The notes under the pieces are model-generated. The model did no database searches, was not told the DNA's origin, and was given only the letters and a program-made list of their open reading frames with translations. DNA of 64,000 nt from Treponema sp. (GTDB taxonomy: Bacteria; Spirochaetota; Spirochaetia; Treponematales; Treponemataceae), in assembly GCA_022010055.1 (NCBI GenBank), contig CP091737.1:1364001-1428000 (forward strand). The letters are read 5' to 3'. The stretch's first letter is position 1. Each line of letters opens with the position of its first letter. The translations under genes were made by a program, and so were the position numbers. This document shows, piece after piece, positions 25,025-35,302 of the stretch.

Positions 25025-25073
25025 TTTATAAATTGAGCATAAAATTAAATGACCCGCCAGAAAAGCGCGTAAA
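25025..25073 (+). repeat. Truncated family 2 repeat
   Basis: TTTATAAATTGAGCATAAAA followed by CAGAAAAGCGCGTAAAT matches the left end of the family 2 element at 62126 (CAGAAAAAGCGCGTCAAT there). It abuts family 1 copy D and the gap-derived tandem repeats. Confidence 0.6.
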
Positions 25074-25102
25074 TACGAAAGAACAATCAAATACGCCAAA
25101 AC

Positions 25103-25129
25103 AAAAAAGGCACTCCTACGCGGAATGCC
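25103..25129 (-). terminator. Terminator copy in repeat unit 1
   Basis: GGCACTCC (25109-25116) pairs with GGAATGCC (25122-25129) including one G-U pair. An A run lies on its left and a T run on its right, so it can act on both strands. Confidence 0.7.
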
Positions 25130-25181
25130 CTTTTTTTCAGAAACTAACTAAAACTAGCAGTTTTCGCTGAAGTATTTGATT

Positions 25182-25293
25182 CGTGCGGAGGGTACATTCC
25201 CCGACGCTCGCGGAGGAATAAGGAATGTACCCGACTGCGATACCTTATGAGAACGAACGATACCCTGACGCTCCGCGTCGGGGGTCGTTCATT
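25182..25293. other. 112-bp insertion with two strong hairpins in repeat unit 1
   Basis: It is absent from units 2 and 3 and more GC-rich than its surroundings. The first hairpin has perfect arms GGGTACATTCC (25190-25200) and GGAATGTACCC (25222-25232). The second runs 25255-25290 with GAACGA/TCGTTC outer and GACGC/GCGTC inner arms. Confidence 0.7.
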
Positions 25294-25395
25294 GTGATTA
25301 CCCAAAATGCGAGCAGTGCGCAGCATTTTGCGGGAGCATAACTCACAGAGTTTGCGACCGGTCCAATACGAAAGAACAATCAAATACGCTAAAAC

Positions 25396-25422
25396 AAAAA
25401 AGGCACTCCTACGCGGAATGCC
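25396..25422 (-). terminator. Terminator copy in repeat unit 2
   Basis: Same stem as the gap terminator: GGCACTCC (25402-25409) and GGAATGCC (25415-25422), with flanking A and T runs. Confidence 0.7.
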
Positions 25423-25578
25423 TTTTTTTTTCAGAAACTAACTAAAACTAGCAGTTTTCGCTGAAGTATTTGATTGTGATTACCCAAAATGCGAGCAGTG
25501 GCGCAGCATTTTGCGGGAGCATAACTCGCAGAGTTTGCGACCAGTCCAATATGAAAGAACAATCAAATACGCCAAAAC

Positions 25579-25605
25579 AAAAAAGGCACTCCTACGCGGA
25601 ATGCC
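25579..25605 (-). terminator. Terminator of gap
   Basis: On the minus strand GGCATTCC, loop GCGTA, GGAGTGCC, then six T. It lies 26 bases after the gap stop codon. Confidence 0.88.
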
Positions 25606-25630
25606 CTTTTTTTTCAGAAACTAACTAAAA

Positions 25631-26659
25631 CTAGCAGTTTTCGCTGAAGTATTTGATTGTCCTTACCATCTGAGATGTGTAGCTGTTCTCATTGTCATAC
25701 CATGAAACAACTTCTACCTGATATGTATCGTCGTCAATCTTAGATACCATTGTCTGAGTAGCATCGAACAATGAACCGAACTTCATTCCGATTACATCAG
25801 AAGAAACGATTTCATCTTCGTTGTATCCGAAAGATTCTGTCGCAGCGGCTTTCATTGCAGCGTTGATAGATTCCTTTGTGATATTCTTGCCCTTTACAAC
25901 AGCAAACAACAATGTTGTAGAACCTGTTGGTGTTGGAACACGCTGAGCTGAACCAATCAATTTTCCGTTCAATTCAGGAATTACAAGACCAATAGCCTTT
26001 GCAGCACCTGTTGAGTTTGGAACGATGTTCTGAGCGCCTGCGCGTGAACGGCGGAGGTCGCCTTTGCGCTGTGGACCATCAAGAATCATCTGGTCGCCAG
26101 TGTAAGCGTGGATTGTAGACATGATTCCGCTCTGGATTGGAGCATAGTCATTCAAAGCCTTAGCCATTGGAGCCAAGCAGTTTGTTGTACAAGAAGCAGC
26201 AGAGATGATGTTGTCGTTCTTTGTAAGAGTTTTATGGTTTACATTGTAAACGATTGTTGGAAGGTCATTTCCAGCAGGAGCTGAAATTACAACTTTGCGT
26301 GCGCCGGCCTTGATATGAGCCTCTGCCTTTTCCTTTGATGTATAGAAACCTGTACATTCAAGAACTACGTCAACTTTGTTAGCTGCCCATGGACAGTTAG
26401 CCGCATCTTTTTCAGCAGAAATCTTGATTTCTTTTCCATCAACGATGATAGAATCTGTAGATGACACAGTGTGCTTGTTTTCACCGATTCTTCCGGCAAA
26501 ACCGCCCTGTGCTGTATCATACTTCAAGAGGTGAGCAAGCATTTTTGGGCTTGTCAAATCGTTGATAGCAACAACTTCATAACCTTCAGCGTCAAACATC
26601 TGACGGAAAGCCAAACGGCCGATACGACCGAAACCATTAATAGCAACTCTAACTGCCAT
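25631..26659 (-). CDS. gap: Glyceraldehyde-3-phosphate dehydrogenase
   Basis: 342 residues, normal for the family, starting after TTAGGAGATTAATC. The Rossmann part opens with VAINGFGRIGRLAFRQM. The catalytic cysteine is in SAASCTTNCLAP. Further landmarks are HAYTGDQMILDGPQ, RRSRAGAQNIVPNSTGAAKA and WYDNENSYTSQMV. It oxidises glyceraldehyde 3-phosphate with NAD in glycolysis. The codon use is strongly biased, as expected for a highly expressed gene. Its last nine codons and terminator are copied twice downstream. Confidence 0.97.
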   Translation of the reverse strand: MAVRVAINGFGRIGRLAFRQMFDAEGYEVVAINDLTSPKMLAHLLKYDTAQGGFAGRIGENKHTVSSTDSIIVDGKEIKISAEKDAANCPWAANKVDVVLECTGFYTSKEKAEAHIKAGARKVVISAPAGNDLPTIVYNVNHKTLTKNDNIISAASCTTNCLAPMAKALNDYAPIQSGIMSTIHAYTGDQMILDGPQRKGDLRRSRAGAQNIVPNSTGAAKAIGLVIPELNGKLIGSAQRVPTPTGSTTLLFAVVKGKNITKESINAAMKAAATESFGYNEDEIVSSDVIGMKFGSLFDATQTMVSKIDDDTYQVEVVSWYDNENSYTSQMVRTIKYFSENC

Positions 26660-26734
26660 GATTAATCTCCTAAAAAAATATTTTATGTCTATTTAGAATT
26701 TAATGAATTCAGCGAAATAATGCAATAAGGCTAT

Positions 26735-26767
26735 CTTCAAAATGCCAGATAATCTGACATTTTGAAG
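26735..26767 (-). terminator. Long hairpin between clpB and gap
   Basis: CTTCAAAATG (26735-26744) pairs with CATTTTGAAG (26758-26767), and CAGAT/ATCTG extends the stem inside. It lies 87 bases after the clpB stop, so it is a likely terminator, although the T tract is poor. Confidence 0.5.
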
Positions 26768-26800
26768 CCTTTATTCCATTTGCACGGAAAATCCATATAC

Positions 26801-26840
26801 AGCCCGAAATGTCGAGTTTTATAGATTCAACATCCGGGCC
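26801..26840. repeat. Family 2-like repeat fragment
   Basis: GCCCGAAATGTCGAGTTTTA and the closing AACATCCGGGC form an imperfect inverted repeat resembling the ends of the family 2 element. Confidence 0.45.
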
Positions 26841-26854
26841 AGACAATGCATTGC

Positions 26855-29459
26855 CTATTCAAACAGAAGTTTTGTTCCATCCGAAGAAACCTTGATTTTA
26901 GCGCCTTCAGCGAACTTTCCGGCAAGAAGCTCCTTGCTTAAAGGATTTTCCACCCAGGTCTGAACGGCACGTTTTACAGGACGGGCACCGAACGCAGGAT
27001 CATAACCTTTATCACAGAGGAAATCAATCGCCTTGGAATCAAAATCAATTCCAATCCTTCTGTCCTCAAGTCTCTTAGAGACTCTTGCAAGCTGAATCTT
27101 AACGATTCCGCCGATACAGTCTTTTCCGAGCTTCTGAAACATTACAATCTCATCAATTCGGTTCAGGAATTCAGGTCGGAAATGAGCCTTCAGAAGCTCA
27201 TCAATCTTCGCGCGGACTTCCGGCGGAACATTTTCTGATTTTTCAGAAGACTTGTCCTCAGCCGCATCAAGAATCAGCTCGCTGCCCAAGTTGCTTGTCA
27301 TTATGATGATTGTATTCTTAAAATCAACAACCCTTCCCTGTCCATCCGTAAGCCTTCCGTCATCCAGAACCTGAAGCAGGACGTTGAACACATCAGGATG
27401 CGCTTTTTCAACCTCATCAAACAAGACAACGCTGTACGGTCTTCGTCGCACCGCTTCCGTAAGCTGACCGCCCTCATCATATCCTACATATCCCGGAGGC
27501 GCGCCAATAAGACGGCTGACGCTGAATTTTTCCATATATTCGGACATATCGATTCTGGTCAAAGCCTTCTCATCATTAAACAGGAAGTCCGCAAGCGTTT
27601 TTGCAAGCTCTGTCTTACCTACACCTGTAGGTCCGATGAACATAAATGAGCCAAGCGGCCTGTTCGGATCGCTCAAGCCTGAACGGTTTCGTCGAATCGC
27701 ATCGCTTACAACCTGAACCGCCTCATTCTGACCGATAACGCGCTTGTGAAGAACTTCCTCAAGCTGAAGGTATTTCTGTTTTTCACTTGTCATCATCTTT
27801 GCGACAGGAATTCCAGTCCAGCTGCTTACAACTCGGGCAATGTCCTCTTCGGTTACAGACTGCCTTAACAAGGATTCCCGCTCAGGATTTTCTTCCTTTT
27901 CTTTTTCAGTCTTGGTCGCCTCATCAAGCTGCTTTTTTAATGAAGGAATTGTGCTGTATTTCAACTCCGCGGCTTTTTCAAGGTTTCCTTCCCTGGTGAA
28001 TTTTTCCTCATTAAACCGCGCGGTCTCAAGCTGCTCCTTCAGCTCACGGCTTTTGTTAATGCTGTTTTTTTCGTTCTGCCAGCGAAGCTTCATTACGTCA
28101 CGCTTTGAATTGAGCTCAGAAAGCTCCTTTTCAAGTTTTTCAAGGCGTTCCTTTGAAGCAGGATCGTCTTCCTTGCTGAGCGACTGTTTTTCAATCTGAA
28201 GCTGCAGGATTTTTCGCTCAACCTGGTCAAGCTCAACTGGCTGGCTTTCTATTTCCATTTTAAGACGGCTGGCCGCCTCATCAACCAAATCAATCGCCTT
28301 GTCCGGCAAAAAACGGTTTGTGATGTAACGATTTGAAAGAACCGCCGCGCTTACAAGCGCCTCGTCTTCAATTGTTACCCCATGATGAATTTCGTACTTG
28401 TCGCGAAGTCCCCTTAATATGGCTATTGTATCCTCAACAGTCGGTTCTGCGCAGTATACCTGCTGAAACCTTCGTTCAAGGGCGGCATCCTTTTCAATGT
28501 ACTTTCTATATTCGTTTAGGGTTGTCGCACCGATAACGTGAATCTCGCCACGGCTCAAAGCCGGTTTAAGCAAGTTTGAAGCGTCCATTGAACCTTCGCT
28601 TGCTCCGGCTCCTACAATCGTGTGGAGCTCATCGATAAACAGAATTATCTGTCCCTCTGACTTTGTAATTTCTGTAATTACAGCCTTAAGCCTTTCTTCA
28701 AATTCACCGCGGAATTTCGCGCCGGCAACAAGGCTTCCCATATCAAGGGAAAGAACCCTTTTGTTTTTAAGGCTTTCCGGAACATCTCCACCGGCAATTC
28801 GTCTGGCAAGTCCTTCAACAATTGCTGTCTTACCAACACCAGGCTCACCGATAAGAACCGGATTGTTCTTTGTACGGCGGCAAAGCACCTGCATTACACG
28901 GCGGATTTCCTCATCACGTCCGATTACAGGGTCAATCTTGTCCTGCCGGGCACGCGCAGTTAAATCCGTGCAATATTTCAAGCGAGCGCATCTTGCTCTC
29001 CGGATCCTGGGAATCAACCGTCTGGTTTCCGCGGACAGATTTTATCGCTTCAAGCACCGCATCGTAAGTCAAGCCGTTCCGGTTCAAGAGCTCGCCGACC
29101 CTTGAATCAGATTTTGTCATTGAAAGAAGAATATGCTCGCACGAAAGATACTGGTCTTTCAGCTTTGACATTTCGTTTTCGGCTTTTGCAAGAACTTTCT
29201 GCGCTTCGTTTGAAAGAGTCATCTGGGCATTGCCGGTAACTTTCGGATATGTATCGAGAAGGTCATCGACCTGTTTCTGCAAGCTCTGAACATCAACACC
29301 AACACGTTCAATAACAGGAACAACTATTCCATCCTGCTGACTTAAAAGGGCAGAAAGAAGGTGTTCCAGTCCGATTTCGCTGTGGTCATTTTTTTGCGCC
29401 AAAGCGCTGGCGTTCTGCAAAGCATCTTGAGTTTTTAGAGTAAAATGTTCGTAATCCAT
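26855..29459 (-). CDS. clpB: ATP-dependent chaperone ClpB, one frameshift
   Basis: The start at 29459 follows GGAGGCGTTTT. The N-terminal segment (29459 to about 28977) and the rest are in different frames. Adjusting the A run near 28976 (two bases lost or one gained) restores SLEKYCTDLTARARQDKIDP and a protein of about 868 residues. Domains in order are the Clp N-domain (1-145), NBD1 with GEPGVGKTAIVEGLA and LFIDELHTIVGAG, a coiled-coil middle domain (LEKLEKELSELNSKRD), and NBD2 with FIGPTGVGKTELAKTLADFL and VVLFDEVEKAHPDVFN. It disaggregates proteins together with DnaK. No HrcA-type palindrome is seen upstream. Confidence 0.93.
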
Positions 29460-29521
29460 AAAACGCCTCCATTTTTCTTACTTTGAAAATACGTAAAAAA
29501 AGATGAAAAGGCAATAAATTT

Positions 29522-30688
29522 TTATTCCGGTTTTTCCAGCTGGCCGTATTCGCACAGGGCGCCGGCAATTTTAGCGTGCTCAATAAGCTCAAGATTTTTT
29601 CCGAACTGTCTATAAAGCCTTATCTCGCCAGTACCGGTTCCTCCGCAGAGCATTTTCAGAACGTTTCTTTTTCCTTCTGGAATTTCAACTGATTTCACAT
29701 ACATCTGCGGCGCAGGACAAAAGACATCAATATCGACAACGTAGGATTTATTATTCAGGCTTACGCTCCAGTGAAGGTTCTCTTCGCCATTGTTCTCAGG
29801 CATTTCAGAAAAGTTCCAGACTGATTCATTTGAAAATTTGGATTTTCCGGCCTCAAAGGAAATAGCATTGCCTTCCAGCTCCACAACCGCCGAGACCTGG
29901 TTTTCAAAAGCCCCTTGAACTGCAAAAGTTGAATCCGAAAGGTTTTTTCCAGAAATAATGCTTGTAAGGGCGTTTGAAGAAATATGAACCCACGGGAAAA
30001 CCACGTCCTTTCCAAAAAAACGGTCCAGATAACCGGCTGATTTTTTAGGAACGACTTCATAGACTTTTCCGTCCAAGATAAAATTTCCAGTAAAGACAGT
30101 TTTTGCGCCGGTTGGCACCCATACGCAGTTTTTTCCTGAATAGCCTTCTGAAAAAGCGCAGCGGATTTCATAGCGCAAATCCCAGCTTAAAGAGCCGGAA
30201 TCGCACAAATATTCAGGATGCTCATGAATGTCGTCCGGAGAACAGTCTATGCGGCCGGAAAGTTTTTCGCCATCAAAAGAAAAATTGTCGCCCTTTATGC
30301 AAAAATTTTTAGAGCTTACAGAAACCTGTTTTTCCGAGCAGTAAGAACAGAGCTGTTTTGCTTCCGGGCCAAGAACGCCAGCCCTAAGAACAATATAGGA
30401 AGGAACGACATAGGACTCGCTCTGAATATTTTTAGCAGAAACAGAACCGGCAAGAACATTCTGCAAGTCTTCCGCAGAAATATTCACGCGCGCTTTAAAG
30501 CCCAGAACCGCTTCGTCCGGAGAAAGTCCTGAATTCAGCATGGAAAGTTCAATAAAAAATTTCCGCTCCCGACCAGTAATTTTTTCAGTTCCGTTGAATA
30601 CAAAGCGCCAGATATTCAAGCCATTTTTTTTCTGAGATCCAGCCAATTGATAACGGTTTATTTTTGAACTTTTTTTTGAAACATTCAT
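29522..30688 (-). CDS. Possible tocopherol cyclase / CrtC-like lipocalin-fold protein
   Basis: 388 residues, almost all beta-strand by pattern. Blocks such as NIWRFVFNGTEKITG, LSGRIDCSPDDIHEHPEY, SGSLSWDLRYEI and DRFFGKDVVFPWVHISSNAL resemble the double-lipocalin proteins of the tocopherol cyclase / hydroxyneurosporene-synthase-like group, which are common but mostly untested in gut bacteria. No catalytic residue can be pointed to with certainty. No signal peptide, so probably cytosolic. It starts two bases after the stop of the small gene upstream and precedes clpB by 62 bases. Confidence 0.45.
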   Translation of the reverse strand: MNVSKKSSKINRYQLAGSQKKNGLNIWRFVFNGTEKITGRERKFFIELSMLNSGLSPDEAVLGFKARVNISAEDLQNVLAGSVSAKNIQSESYVVPSYIVLRAGVLGPEAKQLCSYCSEKQVSVSSKNFCIKGDNFSFDGEKLSGRIDCSPDDIHEHPEYLCDSGSLSWDLRYEIRCAFSEGYSGKNCVWVPTGAKTVFTGNFILDGKVYEVVPKKSAGYLDRFFGKDVVFPWVHISSNALTSIISGKNLSDSTFAVQGAFENQVSAVVELEGNAISFEAGKSKFSNESVWNFSEMPENNGEENLHWSVSLNNKSYVVDIDVFCPAPQMYVKSVEIPEGKRNVLKMLCGGTGTGEIRLYRQFGKNLELIEHAKIAGALCEYGQLEKPE

Positions 30689-30690
30689 AT

Positions 30691-30909
30691 TTATTTAAAA
30701 AGTTTGTCAAACTTTTTTGAAACTTCCTTAGATTCTTCCGGGAAATTTTCATCAAGATATTCAAAGCAGGCTACCGCCGCAGACTGGGCATGCTCGTACC
30801 AGATTGAATAAAGTTCTTTATTAATATCTTCTCCAGGATAAGGCGCACCCTGAACGTCAGAAACCAGCTGACGCAACATTTCTATACATTGCTTAACTTT
30901 CTTGTCCAT
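30691..30909 (-). CDS. Small conserved-looking protein, 72 aa
   Basis: An all-helical acidic protein (VKQCIEMLRQLVSDVQ, then AQSAAVACFEYLDENF) with no signal peptide. The start follows GAGGTTATATT. The end of the gene forms a hairpin AAAAAGTTT/AAACTTTTT (30697-30717) just before the next start, which could affect coupling. The family is not recognised. Confidence 0.55.
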   Translation of the reverse strand: MDKKVKQCIEMLRQLVSDVQGAPYPGEDINKELYSIWYEHAQSAAVACFEYLDENFPEESKEVSKKFDKLFK

Positions 30910-30946
30910 AATATAACCTCGACTTGTAGCTGATAGAACAATAAAA

Positions 30947-33900
30947 TTATAAAGGTAATTTCACATTCACGCTAGCATTTTTTTCTGTTTTATTTTCAAT
31001 TACAACAGTTCTTGAAGAATTTATGCCTTTCAGAAGATTTTCCGCCGCTTTCTTTACATCCTTCGGTTTTACAGCAAGAAGATTAACGAGCTTTTCGTGC
31101 CTGTCATCCTCGCTGATGCAGTAAATCGTCCTGTAAAAACCGGCAGTTCCGCGTCCATAAGGTGAATGCGGCTGTATTTCATCTCCGTATGTTCCTGTCA
31201 CAGCCCGCTCACATTCTTTCTCTGAAATCCGCGCCAGCCGCATCTTCCAGACATTTTTTAAAAGTCTGGACAGATTTTTCCGGAGAAGGATCCCTGAACG
31301 TAGAAAGATTGAACAGTCCGCTAAGATTCAGGCATGAGGCATAAGCTCCGTATGCTCCTCCGGTAGTGCGAATCTGTTCCCACAAGAATGTTCCCGAAAG
31401 CCAGTGCGCCAGAACAAAGTCGGCGGCATTTTCCTTTTCGCCAAAATATGTTCCGGGAAGCGCAGTGGCGGCAAAACCAACCTGAGAATCAACAGAAAAA
31501 ACTTCAGTATCCGGGATGCCTGATTTTTCACCAGGAAGAGCAAGAAGTTTTTCAAATTCCTTATCATCCTGATTTTTTTTAGCTTCAACAGGCGTTATTT
31601 TTGCATTTTTTATAAATTCCGGCATTTTTTTCATTGAAATATTCAATGTGTTTTCGTCAGCCACAAGATGAAGAACCGCGCCGGCCTTCAACAGCTTCTG
31701 TTTTATGGAAGCGAATTTTTCACTGATTTCTTCAGGCGATTTTTTTGAAATTTTATTAAGAAAGAAAAGCTGCGAGATTCCAAACCACATCTCCTCAACA
31801 GAAGTAGTGTGGTTTTTCAGGCAGCGCGCGCGGCGGGCGGCATAACGGTTTCCCTGCGGAACAACAGAAGCTTTCAGAGACCCCAGGCTTTCGCCAAGAA
31901 GGTTTTTAAGGCGTTTCAAGTCGCTGAATTCGTATCCCGACAGACATTCCGCAAACAAATCCAGCGCATCATTGAGTTTTTCATCAAGATAACGGACTGA
32001 AAAAACAATCCAGTCGCGGTTTACCACATTAAGTTCCTTTAATTTTTCCGCCATTTCATTTGCTTTTTCTGTTTTAGAAGCGGCGGAAGTCAAAAGCCGG
32101 GTATATATTCCTCCGGTCTGAAGCGCAGTTTCCTCCGCGCACTGAACCCAGTCCTTTCCGTTCCAGCCGATATTAGATGCGCAGTACGAAAAAAACGGAA
32201 GATAGAAATATTCTTCCGGCGACAGACTGTCAAGCGGAAAAAGAACTTCAAAATATCCGATTCCGTTAGTTCCTTCCTTGTTTGCAAAAACAGGAATTTC
32301 TGCGCCGGATGATTCTACTTTTACAATTTTTGTTTCAATCCGCTCAAAATCCGTTGAAAGCTCAGCAAGATTCAGATGAGGAATGCAGGAAACCTCGTCT
32401 TCAGTCTCCCTGTGGTTCTGATATGCGTGAAGAAGCTCCAGATCCTTTTTTATCTGGGTCAAATCTTCTTTTTCCAGCAGTTTCTTAAGAAGTTTACGCT
32501 CCTTTTTTTCTCTTTTTAAAAGATACGATTTAGAAGGACGCACCGCAACAAACGAAACCCTGTCGTTTTCAAGCATAAAGCGGCGGATTAAATTTTCAAC
32601 GTACGCGGAATCGTTTTCAAGATTCTTCCGGATTTTTTCAAATTCCGCGCGATACAAAAGCATTTCCGCAGGATTTCTTCCATAATTCCAGCCGTTCAGC
32701 GCGCGGTCAAGAAGAACAAGCGAATACGGGCCTGAAACGCGGACAACCTCGCGGTTTGCAAATTCAGCGCTCATCAGCGCCGAGTCAACATCATTTCTGT
32801 CTATTCCGTTTACAGATTTTTTTAAGAGTATCAAAAATCAGCCTGTAAACTTTTTTTTCGTTACAGCGTTTTACTCCGTGAAGTCCAAAAGAAATCATAA
32901 AATTTCTTGTTTCGTTGCTTACGCCGCATACAGGAGCCAGGTCATCGCCAAGCTCTGATTCAACAAGGACTTTTGCAAGCGGAGAGCCGTCGTGTCCGGC
33001 AAGAACTTCCGACATAAAACTTGCTTCAATATAGCTTGTAATATTCTTTGTAAGGCCGCAAAGCCAGTTCACGGTGACAGTAGAACCGGTCGCCCCGGAC
33101 GCAGGCGCTTTTTCCACAATTTTAATCGGCGCAAACTGAGGCTCTGGCGTTTCAATATCCTCAAATTCTTTTGGAACGTGCGGATAGTATTCTGATTCAT
33201 GCGCCTCCGGGAATTTTTCTTCAAGTCGGTTTAAAAAATGTTCCTGAAGAAAATCGAGCTGCTCCTTTGTTGAAATGTTTCCGTACAGAAAAACAAGGCA
33301 ATTGTCAGGACGGTAATATTTTTTATGGAAAGCCCGGAACGCCTCATAAGAAAATCCCGGAATATCCATCGGGTCGCCGCCGGAATCAAACGCATAGTTT
33401 GTATCCGGGAAAAGGCTTCTAAGCTGGACATCGTTCGCCACAGACTCAAAAGACGAATAAGAGCCTTTCATCTCGTTATAGACAACACCTTGAACGGATG
33501 GCTTTCCGTTCTCATCAAGCTCTATTCTGTGCGCTTCCTGCAGAAACGCTTCTTTTTTTAAAAGCGGAAAAAAAACCGCGTCGCCGTAGACATCCATAAG
33601 GTTGAAATAATCAGACTTTACAGTTGAGGAAGCCGGATAAACGGTCTTATCTGAATACGTGAGCGCGTTCAAAAATGTATTGACGCTCTGGTTCATCATA
33701 TTTGTAAACGGTTCTTTTAAAGGAAATTTTTCAGAACCGCAGAAGACAGAATGTTCCATGATATGGGCTGCGCCGGTTGAATCTTTTACAGGTGTCCTGA
33801 ACGCAAACGCAAAAAGATTTTCCTCGTCATCATTTAAAAGATGAAAAACCTCAAGACCAGTTTTTTTGTGGCGCAGATATATTCCTGTTGAAGAACAGTC

Positions 33901-33978
33901 TGGAATCTCAGTTTCAGAAATCAGTTCAAACCCTTTGTAATTTTTTTCAATTTTATTTTCAGACATAATCTTCTTCAT
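30947..33978 (-). CDS. M16C metalloprotease (PreP/insulinase type), two frameshifts
   Basis: Three segments become one protein of about 1009 residues if one A is removed from the A7 run at 32817-32823 and one T near 31225. The inverted zinc motif is present as HIMEHSVFCGSEKFP (HxxEH), with the downstream glutamate in VVYNEMKGSY. The PreP-type middle domain and the C-terminal M16C half follow. The family degrades small peptides inside a closed two-half chamber. The start at 33978 has AAAGGAAGGA before it; an ATG at 33966 is an alternative. It overlaps the end of the fliG-like gene by 20 bases. Confidence 0.88.
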
Positions 33979-35295
33979 TCCTTCCTTTGATTATAAGCTC
34001 GCCGTTTTCAAAAGCGCGGCGCATAACGCTGAAGAATCCAGAAGTAATCCGCTCGCAGTCTGATTTTCTGTAAGGAGAATTAATCTCAAGCTCTTCAAGC
34101 ACATTTTTTTGCCTTCCTGCTGAAATGCAGCCGAGAATTTTGTCCTTAAAATCCTCAGGCTTTGCCGCTACAAGCATGGCGATTTCAGAATCGGACATAC
34201 CGCGCAGTTTCCTGAATAAATTTTCCGTCCGCATTAAGAATATCTTCTGTTGTAAAAAGACGGCTTCTTAAATCTTCGCCCAGCGCAGGGTCATCTTCCG
34301 CAAGGCCGGCAAGAATTTCATCTTCAGCGGCAGGACTCATTTTTTTAAGAATTGCGGCAAGAGCATTTCTTCCGTCTATTTTTTCGGCTTTTTCGGATGT
34401 CTGCGCAAGCGACTTTTCGCGCATCGCCTTGTCAATCCGCTTCAGGATTTCAGGACTTACAGGCTCCATTTTTGCAAGCCGCCTTACAACCTCAGCCTTT
34501 GCGGCCGGTTTCATAAGATTTATTACGCTCGCCGCTTTTTTAGGGTCTATCCTGCTTAAAACCAGAGCCTGAATCTGCTCCGTTTCATCAGAGACAAGAT
34601 AAAAAATGCGCTCGCTGTCCGCATCGTTCAAGTAATCAAAAGGTTTTGCTCCGCCAAAAGGCGCGGATTTTTCAAGCATTTCATTCGCTTTTTCAGGGCC
34701 GTACGCTTTTTCAAGAATTTCGCGCGCAGTTTCAACGCCGCCGGATTTTCTGGATTTTTCAAGAAGTCCGTTAAATTCCGCAAGAATGACGCCCGCCTCT
34801 TCCGGGGAAACGCTGCGGATTGAGGCAATTTCTGGAATAATCTTTTCCGTCTGCTCCGCAGTAAGGTGCGGAAGAATTTTTGCCGCCTCGTCAATTCCAA
34901 CAAGAAGCAAAAATTTTGCAACGCGGCGATAGACAGAATCGCTTCCGTCCGGCTCATTCGGAGAAACAGGAACTTTTAAAAGCCCGCCGGACTTTAAATA
35001 GTCAGAAGAAGTGGCGGCGCTTTTTTTTTGCGGCACGATTTTCAGGCTTGCGGTTTTCAAAAATTTTTCCGATTTCCCTGTTTACATCCTTAAAAACCGG
35101 TTTTTCGTATGGAGTTTTTTCAGCAAGACCAGCCTTACCGCCTTCGCCTTCTGAAACAAGTTTTTTAATCCGGGGCGGAACAAAAGGCTTTACGCCGGAA
35201 ATTTTTGAAGAATCTGTTTTTTCAGAGTTTTTTTCACCGGAACTTTTTCCCATGCCGTTCGCATAGGCAGAAGCCCTCAAGTCATTCATATTCAT
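33959..35295 (-). CDS. fliG: FliG-like flagellar motor switch protein, two frameshifts
   Basis: Three segments join into about 444 residues when one A is removed from the A9 run at 35021-35029 and one near 34208. About 100 residues of Lys/Pro-rich extension (SGVKPFVPPRIKKLV) precede the FliG domains. The N-domain runs from VYRRVAKFLLLVGIDEAAKI, the middle domain contains SERIFYLVSDETEQIQALVL and DPKKAASVINLM, and the C-domain contains RSRLFTTEDIL and LRGMSDSEIAMLVAAK. Spirochaetes have two FliG proteins; the extension and divergence suggest the non-canonical FliG1. It sits in the cytoplasmic C-ring and helps set torque and direction. Confidence 0.82.
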
Positions 35296-35302
35296 TTTTT
35301 AT

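Larger units (their letters stand above)
25074..25660. repeat. Tandem triplication containing the gap 3' end and terminator
   Basis: Three units start at 25074, 25367 and 25550 with ACGAAAGAACAATCAAATAC (slightly varied in the third). Each holds the gap terminator and the last nine codons of gap with the stop (CTAGCAGTTTTCGCTGAAG). Units 1 and 2 then continue into a ~73-bp unrelated segment, while unit 3 continues into the real gap gene. Unit 2 is 183 bp. Unit 1 is 293 bp because of a 112-bp insertion. Confidence 0.85.

Noticed and set aside
25144..25383. A 79-codon minus-strand reading frame in the gap repeat region
   Set aside because: It runs through the terminator and hairpin repeats, has no ribosome-binding site and its sequence is explained by the duplicated non-coding DNA.
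25074..25660. Repeated units that at first suggest a CRISPR-like array
   Set aside because: Only three units, 180-290 bp long, consisting of gap 3' sequence and a terminator; no short direct repeats with unique spacers and no cas genes.
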